Source: Pseudomonas sp. Seg1
GTDB lineage: Bacteria > Pseudomonadota > Gammaproteobacteria > Pseudomonadales > Pseudomonadaceae
Length of the DNA stretch: 64,000 nt
Direction of reading: 5' to 3'
Assembly: GCF_018326005.1 (NCBI RefSeq)
Contig: NZ_AP021903.1
Span: 3,195,501 to 3,259,500, forward strand
Position numbers and translations under genes: made by a program. This document shows, in pieces, positions 44,437 to 54,422 of this stretch (position 1 is its first letter; each line of letters starts with the position of its first letter). The notes beneath the pieces are model-generated. The model ran no database searches. It was given only the letters and a program-made list of their open reading frames with translations, and had not been told where the DNA came from.

Positions 44437-44970
44437 ATGCTTGATTCGAACTGCCCGACAAGCAGCCGGCTGAAGCCGAATGATCGAGTGCTATTTCTCG
44501 ATTTTGACGGGGTGCTGCACCCGGACGACGTATACCGTACCCGGCGTGGTTTGGAATTGCGTGCGCCCGGGCAACTCATGATGCATGCCGGAATCCTGAT
44601 AGCGATACTGAGAGAATTTCCTCACGTCAAAATCAGCTTATCGACAAGTTGGGTGCGCATCCTCGGTTATCGCCGTGCACGCGCTGCCTTACCGCCAGAG
44701 TTGCAGGATCTCACCGTGAGCAGTACATGGCATTCAAGGATGCCCAAGGCACCTCTTGAAGGCTATGACATGTACAGTCGCTATCAGCAGATCCGTGCTG
44801 CAGTAACTAGGGCAGGCCTGACGAATTGGATCGCCCTGGATGATGATCCTTTTGAAAGTTGGCCAGATCACGATCGACGGTTGATACGCACTGATTCTGA
44901 TCTGGGCCTTAGCTCCGTGCATACCCAGGAGGAGCTACGATTCAAGCTGAGAGCCTTGGTGGAGACATAA
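44437..44970 (+). CDS. HAD-domain protein
   Basis: 177 residues. Motif I is VLFLDFDGVLHP (near residue 18-29) with both aspartates, motif II STSW near 72, and an acidic WIALDDDPFESWPD near 134. This is the small HAD-domain family common in Pseudomonas islands, presumed phosphatases. A late DSDLGLSS segment matches the family ending. ATG at 44437 after GAGAG. Substrate unknown. Confidence 0.75.
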   Translation: MLDSNCPTSSRLKPNDRVLFLDFDGVLHPDDVYRTRRGLELRAPGQLMMHAGILIAILREFPHVKISLSTSWVRILGYRRARAALPPELQDLTVSSTWHSRMPKAPLEGYDMYSRYQQIRAAVTRAGLTNWIALDDDPFESWPDHDRRLIRTDSDLGLSSVHTQEELRFKLRALVET

Positions 44971-45023
44971 AAACATCCCACCGAAACGCTTTGAAATTGC
45001 TGCTAAGGCACGAGTTTGCTGCC

Positions 45024-45323
45024 TCAGTAACCGCATTCGTTCAGCAATTTGCGCAGGAATTCACGCCGCCTTTGAGCGATACACAGAATTAGGTAATCAC
45101 GCTCGTAGTCCTTGGTCGAGAGGTGTCCGGCATCTACAAGGCCATGGATGTAGCCTTCAGCTTTGCCTCTTGCTTCCAGCAGTGCCTCGATTGTGGTGCT
45201 TTGGTAAATGTCTTCAGCCAGCAGTCTCCAACGTCTCTTTTGGTGCTGCCCAACTGGGTCGTCCGAAAATTTTGGTGCGTTGACCAGGGTGTTGTAATCG
45301 GCATGTGCGTGGGGTGTGTTCAA
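45024..45323 (-). CDS. Hypothetical protein, 99 residues
   Basis: No family recognised. Predicted helical with a conserved-looking ARGKAEGYIHGLVDAGHLS segment in the middle and a basic C-terminus. The TTG start at 45323 follows GAGAG. Convergent with the HAD gene. Confidence 0.5.
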   Translation of the reverse strand: MNTPHAHADYNTLVNAPKFSDDPVGQHQKRRWRLLAEDIYQSTTIEALLEARGKAEGYIHGLVDAGHLSTKDYERDYLILCIAQRRREFLRKLLNECGY

Positions 45324-45476
45324 AGCGGACTCTCAGAGCAGTGATGTCTGTGCGGAGGCTATCATGCGCATATTTAATGGCTTGCTGTTGGCTGGCTTCA
45401 GTAGGCGCTGGCGCGAAGGAACGATTTCAATGATGGCGCAGGCTTTCGATGGAGCCTTTGAAACCTGGAGTTCGAT

Positions 45477-45776
45477 ATGGGGCACCTCAGCCTAGAGGAC
45501 ATCTACCCCGATGACGTAGAAAAGTACGGCCATATGCGGGTGGGTATGACTGATCTCTATGTGAAAGACAATCACGCTATTTATGGCGTGGTTACGTTTG
45601 GCGAATACCTCGAGCTGACCAGCAGGTTACTCCGTGACGAGAAGGTGCAAATGATCATCAGCGCTGAGCTCGCCGCGTTGCCCGAGGACTACGATCCTTG
45701 GATCAGTAGGATCGAACGCAATCGCGCCTTACACCTCAGATATGGGGACAAATTCGATCCCAGGGGAGACGGCTGA
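45477..45776 (+). CDS. Hypothetical protein, 99 residues
   Basis: No family recognised. Acidic, soluble, with DMYVKDN-like strand region and a helical middle (YLELTSRLLRDEKVQMIISA). CTGGAG lies six bases upstream of the ATG. A run of ten C residues (45795-45804) follows shortly after the stop. Confidence 0.5.
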   Translation: MGHLSLEDIYPDDVEKYGHMRVGMTDLYVKDNHAIYGVVTFGEYLELTSRLLRDEKVQMIISAELAALPEDYDPWISRIERNRALHLRYGDKFDPRGDG

Positions 45777-45938
45777 CAATTGCACCTCATCCTACCCCCC
45801 CCCCACCGACGCGGTGCTAACGCGTCTCAACGTACCATCGATTCTGTTGAACAATTTCGTCCGAGTGAAGTTAGCTTCAACGAATTCGTAACTGCACGGC
45901 GCTAAACAAGTACATACCAGTCAACACCGAAGCCCGCC

Positions 45939-46751
45939 CTAGCGATTTTCTGCACGCATGGCAAGAATTGCCCTCACCTCCGAGGATTTGGCATTGCCAG
46001 CGAGCCCAGGGTAGATCCTTGAATGACTGAGGCCCATAGCATCAAGATCAGCCATTGCAGAGCCAGTTTCATCAACTGGAACAAGGTATTTTTTTAGGGC
46101 ACACTCATTTCCCTCACGCTGCGCGACGTAGTCTTCGATTGAACGAGCGTGGTTCTGCAGGTATGTAAACTTCCCATGCTGGTTTCGGATGCGTTCGTTA
46201 CCGAAACTTGGGACATTAACAATCGAGCAACCTGAATCGTCATTCCAGATATAGTGGGTTGAGTCCAGCACCCAAATAGCCACATTGGACTCTGTTCGAT
46301 TACCGTGTCGGATGTGCCCGCTAAACGCAAAAAACGCAGCTACGTAGGGGCTTTCGCTCCAGTCCAGTAATCGAGTGGGCAACCCGTTATGCTGCCCTAG
46401 GCTCAGCATCATCATCGGGTCGTCCCGGACGTTAGGAGGCAGGTCTTCCTGTTCACACTCACGTATGAAACCTTTCAGGAGACTGTTAGCTACCGCAATC
46501 TTATTAGCGGGCGTGCCTTCGTAGTCCGCATACCAGCGGTCAAATGTTGATGCCAGCTTCCAGGACTCACCGCCTTGACCTCGAAAGAGAAATCGGCCTT
46601 TTTGAAAGCTGCCAGTCGGAAAAAGGTCACTGATAATCCGGCTTTTGAAATCAGCCCAGCTTTCGCATTCCACGGTTGTGACGTTCATTTCGATCCTTGA
46701 AGAGTGGCTATCGGAGAGCTGAAGGTAGCGAAGTGACATCTCTCTGTCCAT
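45939..46751 (-). CDS. FRG-domain protein
   Basis: 270 residues with a clear FRG domain: RFLFRGQGGESWKLAST near residue 53 and the signature LSLGQHNGLPTRLLDWSESP near 115, followed by YVAAFFAF. The N-terminal 25 residues may be non-native; a start at the second Met is possible. FRG proteins are frequent in defence islands; a link to ADP-ribosyl chemistry or abortive infection is suggested in the family but unproven. It stands alone beside IS3 debris. Confidence 0.85.
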   Translation of the reverse strand: MDREMSLRYLQLSDSHSSRIEMNVTTVECESWADFKSRIISDLFPTGSFQKGRFLFRGQGGESWKLASTFDRWYADYEGTPANKIAVANSLLKGFIRECEQEDLPPNVRDDPMMMLSLGQHNGLPTRLLDWSESPYVAAFFAFSGHIRHGNRTESNVAIWVLDSTHYIWNDDSGCSIVNVPSFGNERIRNQHGKFTYLQNHARSIEDYVAQREGNECALKKYLVPVDETGSAMADLDAMGLSHSRIYPGLAGNAKSSEVRAILAMRAENR

Positions 46752-46839
46752 CCTGAGTGAAAGTGCGAGGCTTACCCAGGATTTCAGCTTTTGGCTGATT
46801 CATCGGCTAACAGTTGCGGAATGCGGCAAGCGTAGACCA

Positions 46840-47441
<602 letters not shown>

Positions 47442-47465
47442 GCTAGCTCTGCTATCGCGAGATGA

Positions 47466-47752
47466 GATGCATTCGGCTGCGCTTGGAGCACTTTCAGCCT
47501 ACGAGAGTGGCAAGGACATCCGCTGGCCGAGCTTGATTCACCGCTTCGAAACCCGCATCTTCGCGATGAGCAAAGTCCTTACAGCCTGTGTTAATCGTCG
47601 TGGCCTCGTTGATCTTGGGTGCCACCAACGCAACTGATCGTTGGCCAACCTACATCGCGATCTGAGCGGCAGTTTTGGTGTTGATCATCGTGGGCTCCGC
47701 CGCGCTTTTGAAATCGCTCAAAGCTCGTCGTAAGTCTCAGGCTGAGGTCTGA
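47466..47752 (+). pseudogene. Broken membrane-protein gene before the kinase
   Basis: Three frames in turn give one protein: ESGKDIRWPSLIHRFETR, then a helix PVLIVVASLILGATNATD, then after a stop a second helix AVLVLIIVGSAALLKSLKA with a basic tail to a stop at about 47752. The 5' side is cut by the IS3 remnant. The gene ends 35 bases before the kinase, so it was probably its operon partner, a membrane-anchored sensor or effector. At least two frameshifts disable it. Confidence 0.55.
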
Positions 47753-47787
47753 TTGTTGCCAACGTTTTAGAAAATCGAGGGAGTGGT

Positions 47788-49671
47788 ATGACTGGGGAGA
47801 ACAGGTCGACAGTGGTGAAGAACAAGCCGAAGGTTGTGAATGGATGGTCTTACAACACCAGCAAAAAACTCGGCGATGGTGGCAACGGTGACGTCTTTCT
47901 CGCAAAGAAGGAAGGGCGGGACGGAGCCCTCAAAGAACTCAGAATTGACATCAGAAAACGTGACAAGGCGCATGTCAAAAAGCAGATAGCCCGTTTTCGC
48001 GATGAAGTGGTCGCACTTAAACAATGTGCGGATATCCCAGGTGTCATCCCTGTGCTTGACGTTGACATAGGCACAGATCCGAACCAACGACCTTGGTTTG
48101 TAATGGGGCTCGCTAAGCCTTTATCAAAACAGCTTGGGAAGTTGCCCTTCCTTCCTGACGTCGTCCAGGCGATCCACGACATCGCACAGGTGCTTGAAAC
48201 GATGCATGGGCGTGGGTTTTCCCACCGTGACATCAAGCCTGACAACCTCTTTTTCTACGAAGAACGTTGGACAGTGGGTGATTTTGGCTTGGTGAGCTTT
48301 GAGGGTAAGCAAGGGAAAACGCAACCAAACGAACGCATTGGCCCTATCTACTACAACGCCCCGGAAATGCTCAATGATGCGATAGAAGCAGACGGTAGGC
48401 CGGCTGACGTGTTTTCCCTCGCAAAAACCTTATGGGTACTTGCGACCGGTCAGCGCTTTGCTTTACCTGGAGCATACGATTTGAACCATGAAGCATTCCG
48501 AATCGGAACGTACCTCCCTGCCGCAGAGCGAACGGCTCAGTTGGACAATCTGATAGCAAGCGCGACGGCGTTTGCCCCTGAACGCCGCCCGACTATGGCT
48601 CAAGTGCGAACCGATTTGCAGGCATGGCTGCTGCCCCACGAGGAATCTAACTTGGCAATTAAGTTTGACATCAGCAAGTTCGGTGCGCAGATCGACCAGC
48701 ACCAACGTGCTATGGACATGGAGGCGGCCAGAGAGGCGGCCAGGCAATCACAGCTTGCTGAAGCCGCGGAGAGGGTCTGGCAGGCGCACACTTCTTTTGC
48801 AGACGAGGTTGTTGCAGGACTTAAAGACGCGAGGCTCAATGACGTCGGTCACCGGTGGGCCAAGGCGGATCGGACTCTGACGATACGAGGCCGCATTCCC
48901 GGTGTGTCACCGTGTGCATTGGTGCTCCAGATCGTTGTGGACGACCTTCAATCCCCTAACCTCAAGGTGACAGGACGTATTTTGCTGGAGTGGGCTGACA
49001 AGCCTGAGGCCCAACTGCTCGTGTGGAAAGAGAGTCTGCAATTTTTGTCCGCTGGCAGTGAGGAACGGCACGCGCTTCAACGGCTCCAGAGTCAAGCTAT
49101 TGAGCAGCTTCAGAAGGCAGTCGAGCAGGCTTTCATCATGACGCTGGCATCGGGCTCAGCCTCATCGCTGGATAGCTATGCTGTCAATGTCATCGACTCT
49201 GATGGCGTTGCCGTTGTTGGAGCTCATGTCTGTCTCGTCAACGGAAATGCAGCGACCTTTAGTGGTCGCACAGACAGCCAGGGCAATGTGGTATTTGGCC
49301 CTCATCCCTTCGACACTCCCATCGCATTTGTAGCCCATCCCGATTATCTAGGCGCGATGAGGTGGGAGCTTACGTCCCACACCCAGATCCAGTTATCTGG
49401 CTCAAAGGGAGAAGGGTCATTCATCGCTATCGACGCCGCAAACCACTGGCCCGACCTGGCGTCGAGGCTCAATCTCATTCACCATAACCTGAACCGCTCG
49501 TACATGTACGCCAAGCCTGGCGTGATTGATCACGGAGTTAGCCAGCCGGGAGCGATTGCCCTTGGCCAAGACACACATGTTGATGATGAGAAAGGGCACC
49601 CGATATTGATCTGTCCTCAAGCTGTTCGTGGAGAGGTGTTTTTAGTCAACGTAAAAAGGCTATATGGCTAG
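47788..49671 (+). CDS. Ser/Thr protein kinase with C-terminal extension
   Basis: 627 residues. Residues 20-285 form a complete Hanks-type kinase: glycine loop LGDGGNGDVF (28-37), Lys49, catalytic HRDIKPDN (146-153), DFG (165-167) and APE (191-193). No transmembrane helix is present. Residues 290-460 are a helical region with an Ala/Glu-rich coiled segment (MEAAREAARQSQLAEAAERV). Near 463-530 lies a beta-sandwich, carboxypeptidase-regulatory-like segment (VVGAHVCLVNGNAATFSG, RTDSQGNVVFG). The tail is unassigned. Stand-alone island kinases, such as Stk2 types, can trigger abortive infection; that role is inferred. Confidence 0.85.
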   Translation: MTGENRSTVVKNKPKVVNGWSYNTSKKLGDGGNGDVFLAKKEGRDGALKELRIDIRKRDKAHVKKQIARFRDEVVALKQCADIPGVIPVLDVDIGTDPNQRPWFVMGLAKPLSKQLGKLPFLPDVVQAIHDIAQVLETMHGRGFSHRDIKPDNLFFYEERWTVGDFGLVSFEGKQGKTQPNERIGPIYYNAPEMLNDAIEADGRPADVFSLAKTLWVLATGQRFALPGAYDLNHEAFRIGTYLPAAERTAQLDNLIASATAFAPERRPTMAQVRTDLQAWLLPHEESNLAIKFDISKFGAQIDQHQRAMDMEAAREAARQSQLAEAAERVWQAHTSFADEVVAGLKDARLNDVGHRWAKADRTLTIRGRIPGVSPCALVLQIVVDDLQSPNLKVTGRILLEWADKPEAQLLVWKESLQFLSAGSEERHALQRLQSQAIEQLQKAVEQAFIMTLASGSASSLDSYAVNVIDSDGVAVVGAHVCLVNGNAATFSGRTDSQGNVVFGPHPFDTPIAFVAHPDYLGAMRWELTSHTQIQLSGSKGEGSFIAIDAANHWPDLASRLNLIHHNLNRSYMYAKPGVIDHGVSQPGAIALGQDTHVDDEKGHPILICPQAVRGEVFLVNVKRLYG

Positions 49672-50085
49672 GATCTGTACGAAAAGAGATGGCAGTCGTT
49701 GTCTGTCCATCTCATCAGGAAACCATTCGGCGATCTCGACGTTACAGTGGCTGGACTCACTCAAGGCCCATCTGACGATCATGTCCGCAGCGGCCCTGTA
49801 GTGATCAGCCATGAAGATGTGCTTACCACTTAATGTCCAGCCGCGCTTAGCGATTCGCTCGGTAACGTCCAAGACTCCTGCATCGCTAAAAAAGGCAGTG
49901 GTATCCGGATAATGGATACCTGCAAGAGATACCTTCGTCACACCCGACTCTCTGTCGAAGTAGGACAGAAAATGCCATCCACCAGTTGTGCTACCCGGAT
50001 GGGGAAAGTTGATCGCTGCTTTCCCGGTGATGTAGTGCTCGCGCGATACGCATTTCAGATCCAGATCAAATAGTAATTGAGTCAT
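49660..50085 (-). CDS. Hypothetical protein, 141 residues
   Basis: No family recognised. Compact and beta-rich at the N-terminus (GWHFLSYFDRESGVTKVSLAG), with a helical end containing MADHYRAAADMIVRWALSES. Its stop overlaps the kinase stop by 12 bases on the opposite strand. A possible small immunity or regulatory protein for the kinase locus, but that is only a guess from position. Confidence 0.5.
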   Translation of the reverse strand: MTQLLFDLDLKCVSREHYITGKAAINFPHPGSTTGGWHFLSYFDRESGVTKVSLAGIHYPDTTAFFSDAGVLDVTERIAKRGWTLSGKHIFMADHYRAAADMIVRWALSESSHCNVEIAEWFPDEMDRQRLPSLFVQILAI

Positions 50086-50621
50086 GGCTATTTTCTAAGG
50101 CGAGATAGGCCTCGTTTGATGTGGCCAGCGTTGTCACCGATGGTATAAAACGCGCCACGAATGTTATTTCTCCCTTCTGACAATCCTTGAGCCTCTACCT
50201 AGAGGGTAAGCTCCATGAGCGCTGCTTCGAGGGCGAGTTGGTTTTGGTACATCCTTTCCAGCACATCTGATAACGAATATTCACCGTGCATTTTTCAACT
50301 CCATGTTGGGAAACGACAGAGTAGTAATGGGCTAGATTGCGGGTAATAGCTAGTAGGGAACACCTTCGACCACGCCCGAGCGAGCAGCAGGTCTCGATAA
50401 TGTCTACAGCCTTGATGGAGCACGAGAGCTGCAGCCTCGCGTTTGAATTCAACGGAACGGGAGTGACGTTGCTTGGTCACCAGGCACCTTTTTGCTGACG
50501 AGCACTCATCGCCTAAGTGGTGTCGGTTTCATAACCACCATAGTTGGTGAAGCGCGGTCGCATAGACAGGCGTGTGGAACTACGCTCTGGGTCATATTGA
50601 TGAGCATATGAGGAGAGGGGA
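50086..50621. other. Spacer with IS debris
   Basis: 535 bases with no intact gene. The middle holds a decayed IS3 OrfA start, listed separately. The last part carries the promoter of the 862-residue gene with GAGAGGGG just before its ATG. Confidence 0.5.
50345..50480 (-). mobile_element. IS3-family OrfA remnant
   Basis: The minus strand from the ATG at 50480 reads MTKQRHSRSVEFKREAAALV, a standard IS3 OrfA opening, and decays after LHQGCRHYRD. Only the first third of OrfA remains. It may belong to the same element as the OrfB fragment at 46840, on the opposite strand. Confidence 0.7.
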
Positions 50622-53210
50622 ATGTCAGATGAGCTTGGCTCAGAACTAGCGGGACGAGTGAGATCCCGGCCTTTAAGAATAGCCTTTCTCGTCGAGTCAA
50701 CAGAGCACGCAGGCTTAGTGCTCGATGGAATATTTGCTGACTGCTATTCGCGGTGGGGTGGGCGATTCAGTCTCATCGTACCTTGTGCGGACGGTCAAAT
50801 TGTCGCTGAGTACTGGCAATGGTTGGAGGCTTTTGATCCCGACATTGTTTACGCGTACGTCAATTTAGCCGCAGAACGAGTTCTTGAAATTCATGAGCGC
50901 CTAGTCCCAGGCGACTACATCCTTCACCTCTTGGACGATGAACCGAGGCTAGATCTGAATGGATTTCGGCCACAGTATCCCGCAGCTCTTTCCTCCCTTT
51001 CCACAGTCTTTCGTCTTGCTCGGCATAGTCCAATGGTAGCTATGCCAAAAATCAAGATCATCGACAATTGGCATACGGAAAAGCCGAGTCGATTTTTGAC
51101 AGACAACTTTGGTACCTACCACACGAGCGCGGCTACGGGCGTATATCCAAACGACGCTAGGTCAACAGCTGGACTGCTAACAATCGTCTCGGATGATCAT
51201 TATGAAAAGCATGGATACGGAGTACCACGTGACCTTGACCGCGTTGCATCCGAAGAAATGGCCTTTCTTGAGTTTGTAGCTAGGCGTGTCACGAGCCTGA
51301 GTATGTTGTCGTCGTTGTACGCTACACGCCTTGAAATACGTGACTATCGATGGAGTGATGCATTCAACTTGGTGATCGGTGACTCATTCGAGGACAGGCT
51401 GATGTTCTGGAATGCGAGGCTGCTAATCCCCACATGGCTCGACAGCGACTTATGTTGTTTCCGGATAACGCTCGATCAGCTGAAAGATGAGGATATGCTC
51501 AACCAGCTCGTTCAATTGCTTAACACGCGCAATCACGTAAACGGCGGGGGAGGTGGACAGTCGCAGCTTCGAATACGCTCGGCGTCCCATACTATCGATG
51601 AGCTTAACGAAGTACTTGAACGGCTCCAAGCAGCAAAAGCATGGAGTGCTCATGGGCCAGCTGCTGTCATTGTCGGTGGGCATGTCATTCCGAGCGAAGA
51701 TTCGCTCAAACAAGCTCGTGAGGTGGCTGAGTTCTCAGACGGATTTAGATCTGGAGAGCGGCATGCATTTCGCTGGAACCCACCGGTTGCTTACCCACCG
51801 GCAAAGGAACCGGAGCATCTTAGGGATGCGCCATCGGGCCAAGTGTTCACGCTAGGCCTCTGGGCGCTCGATTTAAGTTTTGAGTATGAGCGGGATAAGC
51901 CGAGGCTCGCCCAAGACAACGTGTGGATGCTGCCGAAGAGGTGGCGCATGGCGGGTGCCTTTGTCACGAAATTCATAACCAAAGGCTTCGCACAGAACAA
52001 TCCTTCACCTAGGTGTCGTACGAGCAGAAACGGTAACCTGACCCTATTTGCTGGCTTCAACCGAGAGCTTGAGTCAGTAACCGTTCCTAATATTGATCAG
52101 GCTTTCAGGAGCGCGATGTGCCTCGAATCTGCGTCGAGGCATGTCGGCCCTGGCGATCCACCTTGGCCGCAAAAGAAAGCGACATGGATGAAAGCCTCAA
52201 ACGAAAGCCCCCATCTAACAGGCATTCTTGGAATGGCAGGAGGTCTTGCCAGCTCTAAAAGCTTGCTTTTGCATCCGTTCCTGCAAGATCTTTTTGCTAG
52301 CTTAGGCGGCGCACCCAATCTTGCGGATGTAGACGTCAAATCCACTGTAAACGCACTCGCTAAGCGTGCCAAAGGACGACCGGTGTTCGATCTTCAGCTG
52401 GACGGTGAGCTTGAAGCTCTCGCCGCGTTGATCGTGAAAGCCGCGCAGTCAATCAAAACCCCTCGAATGCACGTCTCACTCGACAATTTACGAGACCGCT
52501 GGAAGGCACACAGAGCGAAGTATTGGGCTCAGCACCCATTGCCTAAATTAGACAGTGAACAAGACGATATAGATTGGGAAGGTATGGAACAGCAGGCGAT
52601 CGATGATCGACTTGCTGAAATGAGGACGCGTCGAATGCTCTTTCAAGGATACCCTTGGATCTGCGACACCTGTCAACATCGCAATTGGACTGATTATCAG
52701 GCGTTATCGCCTGCCCTTGTGTGCGACGTTTGTCGAACTGAAAAAGAGCTGCCCGTCGGTATACCTTGGTATTTTCGACCGAACGAATTTCTCATTGAAA
52801 GCCTTCGCTCTCGTAGTGTTTTGTCACTCGTTTGGCTCCTGTCAGCTCTTTGTGATCGAGCGAATTCGTCGTTCATGTATCTTGGGCCGACTTGTTTTGG
52901 CTATTCGCCCGATTCCAGAAATCCCGATGTGGAAGCGGATCTGCTTGCTGTCGTTGATGGCGAATCCATTCTCTGCGAGGTGAAGTCGGCGTGGCGCAGT
53001 CTGCGGGCCGCTCACATCGAGGACTTCGTTCACCTTGCGAAGCGACTTAGGCCGGATCGGGCTATTTTGGCGGTCATGGAAAAAGGAGGTCGGTTCGAAG
53101 AGGAGATGCAGTCGGCTGAGACCGCCCTGAAGGCGGATGGCATTCAATTCGAATTGCTAACACTCGAAAATTACAGCGTTGAAGACGACCCATACCTTCT
53201 TGGCCGTTAA
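50622..53210 (+). CDS. Large zinc-ribbon / PD-(D/E)XK nuclease-like protein
   Basis: 862 residues. The N-terminus (LRIAFLVESTEHAGLVLDGI) has a Rossmann-like strand-helix layout, followed by long uncharacterised regions. Near residue 680 a zinc ribbon appears (CDTCQHRNW, then CDVCRTEKE). Near 771-790, VEADLLAVVDGESILCEVKSAW has the D-x(n)-E-x-K pattern of PD-(D/E)XK nucleases, followed by a helix with HLAKRLRPDRAILAV. The plan (sensor-like N-terminus, zinc ribbon, nuclease) suits a single-protein defence system. I do not know a named system with this order. Confidence 0.65.
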   Translation: MSDELGSELAGRVRSRPLRIAFLVESTEHAGLVLDGIFADCYSRWGGRFSLIVPCADGQIVAEYWQWLEAFDPDIVYAYVNLAAERVLEIHERLVPGDYILHLLDDEPRLDLNGFRPQYPAALSSLSTVFRLARHSPMVAMPKIKIIDNWHTEKPSRFLTDNFGTYHTSAATGVYPNDARSTAGLLTIVSDDHYEKHGYGVPRDLDRVASEEMAFLEFVARRVTSLSMLSSLYATRLEIRDYRWSDAFNLVIGDSFEDRLMFWNARLLIPTWLDSDLCCFRITLDQLKDEDMLNQLVQLLNTRNHVNGGGGGQSQLRIRSASHTIDELNEVLERLQAAKAWSAHGPAAVIVGGHVIPSEDSLKQAREVAEFSDGFRSGERHAFRWNPPVAYPPAKEPEHLRDAPSGQVFTLGLWALDLSFEYERDKPRLAQDNVWMLPKRWRMAGAFVTKFITKGFAQNNPSPRCRTSRNGNLTLFAGFNRELESVTVPNIDQAFRSAMCLESASRHVGPGDPPWPQKKATWMKASNESPHLTGILGMAGGLASSKSLLLHPFLQDLFASLGGAPNLADVDVKSTVNALAKRAKGRPVFDLQLDGELEALAALIVKAAQSIKTPRMHVSLDNLRDRWKAHRAKYWAQHPLPKLDSEQDDIDWEGMEQQAIDDRLAEMRTRRMLFQGYPWICDTCQHRNWTDYQALSPALVCDVCRTEKELPVGIPWYFRPNEFLIESLRSRSVLSLVWLLSALCDRANSSFMYLGPTCFGYSPDSRNPDVEADLLAVVDGESILCEVKSAWRSLRAAHIEDFVHLAKRLRPDRAILAVMEKGGRFEEEMQSAETALKADGIQFELLTLENYSVEDDPYLLGR

Positions 53211-53377
53211 CGAGTAATGGCTGCATCCTACGCCGGGGAGGCTCCGAGTGATTACTTCTGACTCGTGGCTGGATATGCAAACGCGTTTTTCCGAGTGCGA
53301 GATGGTTCGTGATCAGCTAGGAGCTCTACAGAGGTTTCTATAATCTTTGAATTACAAAGATATTGGAGGCAGCAAGG

Positions 53378-54370
53378 ATGGGGATTTTCGACTGGTTGTT
53401 CAAAAAGAGAAATGCAGGCAAGCCAGAGATGGGGCTCGTCAAAGCCAGATCTCAGATGGTAGAGCTAGAGAAGCCTTTTCTGCATGTCAGCACCATGGAT
53501 TACGGCGGCCTCTACAGTCTTTCCAAATCAAAAAAATGGGCCATTTCATGGCGGGACTCAGGCCCCAGTGCTGGTAGGGGAGGTCATCGTGAAAGCGGGC
53601 TTGGCGAATTTGTCCTGGCTGACTTGGCGAGTGATGTCGTATCTACGCACGGAAAGATGCAAAGACCTAACAATGGCTCTGTTGCAGACAACGGCTCCTT
53701 CAGTCTTGAAGACTGGCATTTTGGAAATACTCTGTCTGGAACCTTCAGCGTCTTCGACAGCAAAGGCACGCCCATCATAAGCAAAGAGTTAACGGCGAAC
53801 ATCCTCGAAAGCGGCATTTCCAGGAATGGCAGGCTTGCCTATTGTGCGACAGCCAATAGCAAGACAGAACACGGCTACAAGATCTTCCTATTTGACCTAG
53901 AAACCGGTGAGGAACTGTTTTGCGTTACCCCTCAAACCGGAGGGATGGAAAGTTACGCATTCGACGAGGATAAGAAGCTACTGATTGCGGACGTGAAGGG
54001 GGTTGGTAAATTCAGGTATGACAGGGACGGTAACTTTGTCGATGCCGGCAACCTGAACAAGGCCAATCTTGGGTCATCAGATTACAGTCGGGTTATTCGT
54101 GCAGCTGAAGAAGTACTGGACGAGCCAGGACTTTCCGCAGCGCGTGCTCGAGAAGCTCTTGATGCAGTGATTCGAGCTCGCTCACTTGGAGCTGATGCCA
54201 ATCCTGCTTGGAGGCCAAACGCTTTGAAAGTGCAAGGTCTCGCGCACGAGGCGTTGGACGAACCGTATGAGGCGATCAAGGCTTATGAGGATGCAATCAT
54301 TTTGAACCCAAAAATAGGGGTAAAGCGAAGACTGGATGCGTTGAAGAAAAGGGTCGCAAGACGGCTGTGA
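53378..54370 (+). CDS. Hypothetical protein with beta-propeller-like and TPR-like parts
   Basis: 330 residues from the ATG at 53378 (GGAGG and AAGG upstream). Residues 30-220 have repeated strand patterns with KIFLFDLETGEELF and KKLLIADVKGVGKF, recalling propeller blades. Residues 225-320 are helical, with a TPR-like pair (ALKVQGLAHEALDEPYEAI, KAYEDAIILNP). The name of the family is unknown to me. It stands 168 bases after the 862-residue gene on the same strand. Confidence 0.55.
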   Translation: MGIFDWLFKKRNAGKPEMGLVKARSQMVELEKPFLHVSTMDYGGLYSLSKSKKWAISWRDSGPSAGRGGHRESGLGEFVLADLASDVVSTHGKMQRPNNGSVADNGSFSLEDWHFGNTLSGTFSVFDSKGTPIISKELTANILESGISRNGRLAYCATANSKTEHGYKIFLFDLETGEELFCVTPQTGGMESYAFDEDKKLLIADVKGVGKFRYDRDGNFVDAGNLNKANLGSSDYSRVIRAAEEVLDEPGLSAARAREALDAVIRARSLGADANPAWRPNALKVQGLAHEALDEPYEAIKAYEDAIILNPKIGVKRRLDALKKRVARRL

Positions 54371-54422
54371 ATTCGCGAAAAGGACTTCCGCAGGTGGCCG
54401 GGAGTCCCAGACTATTTCCGAA

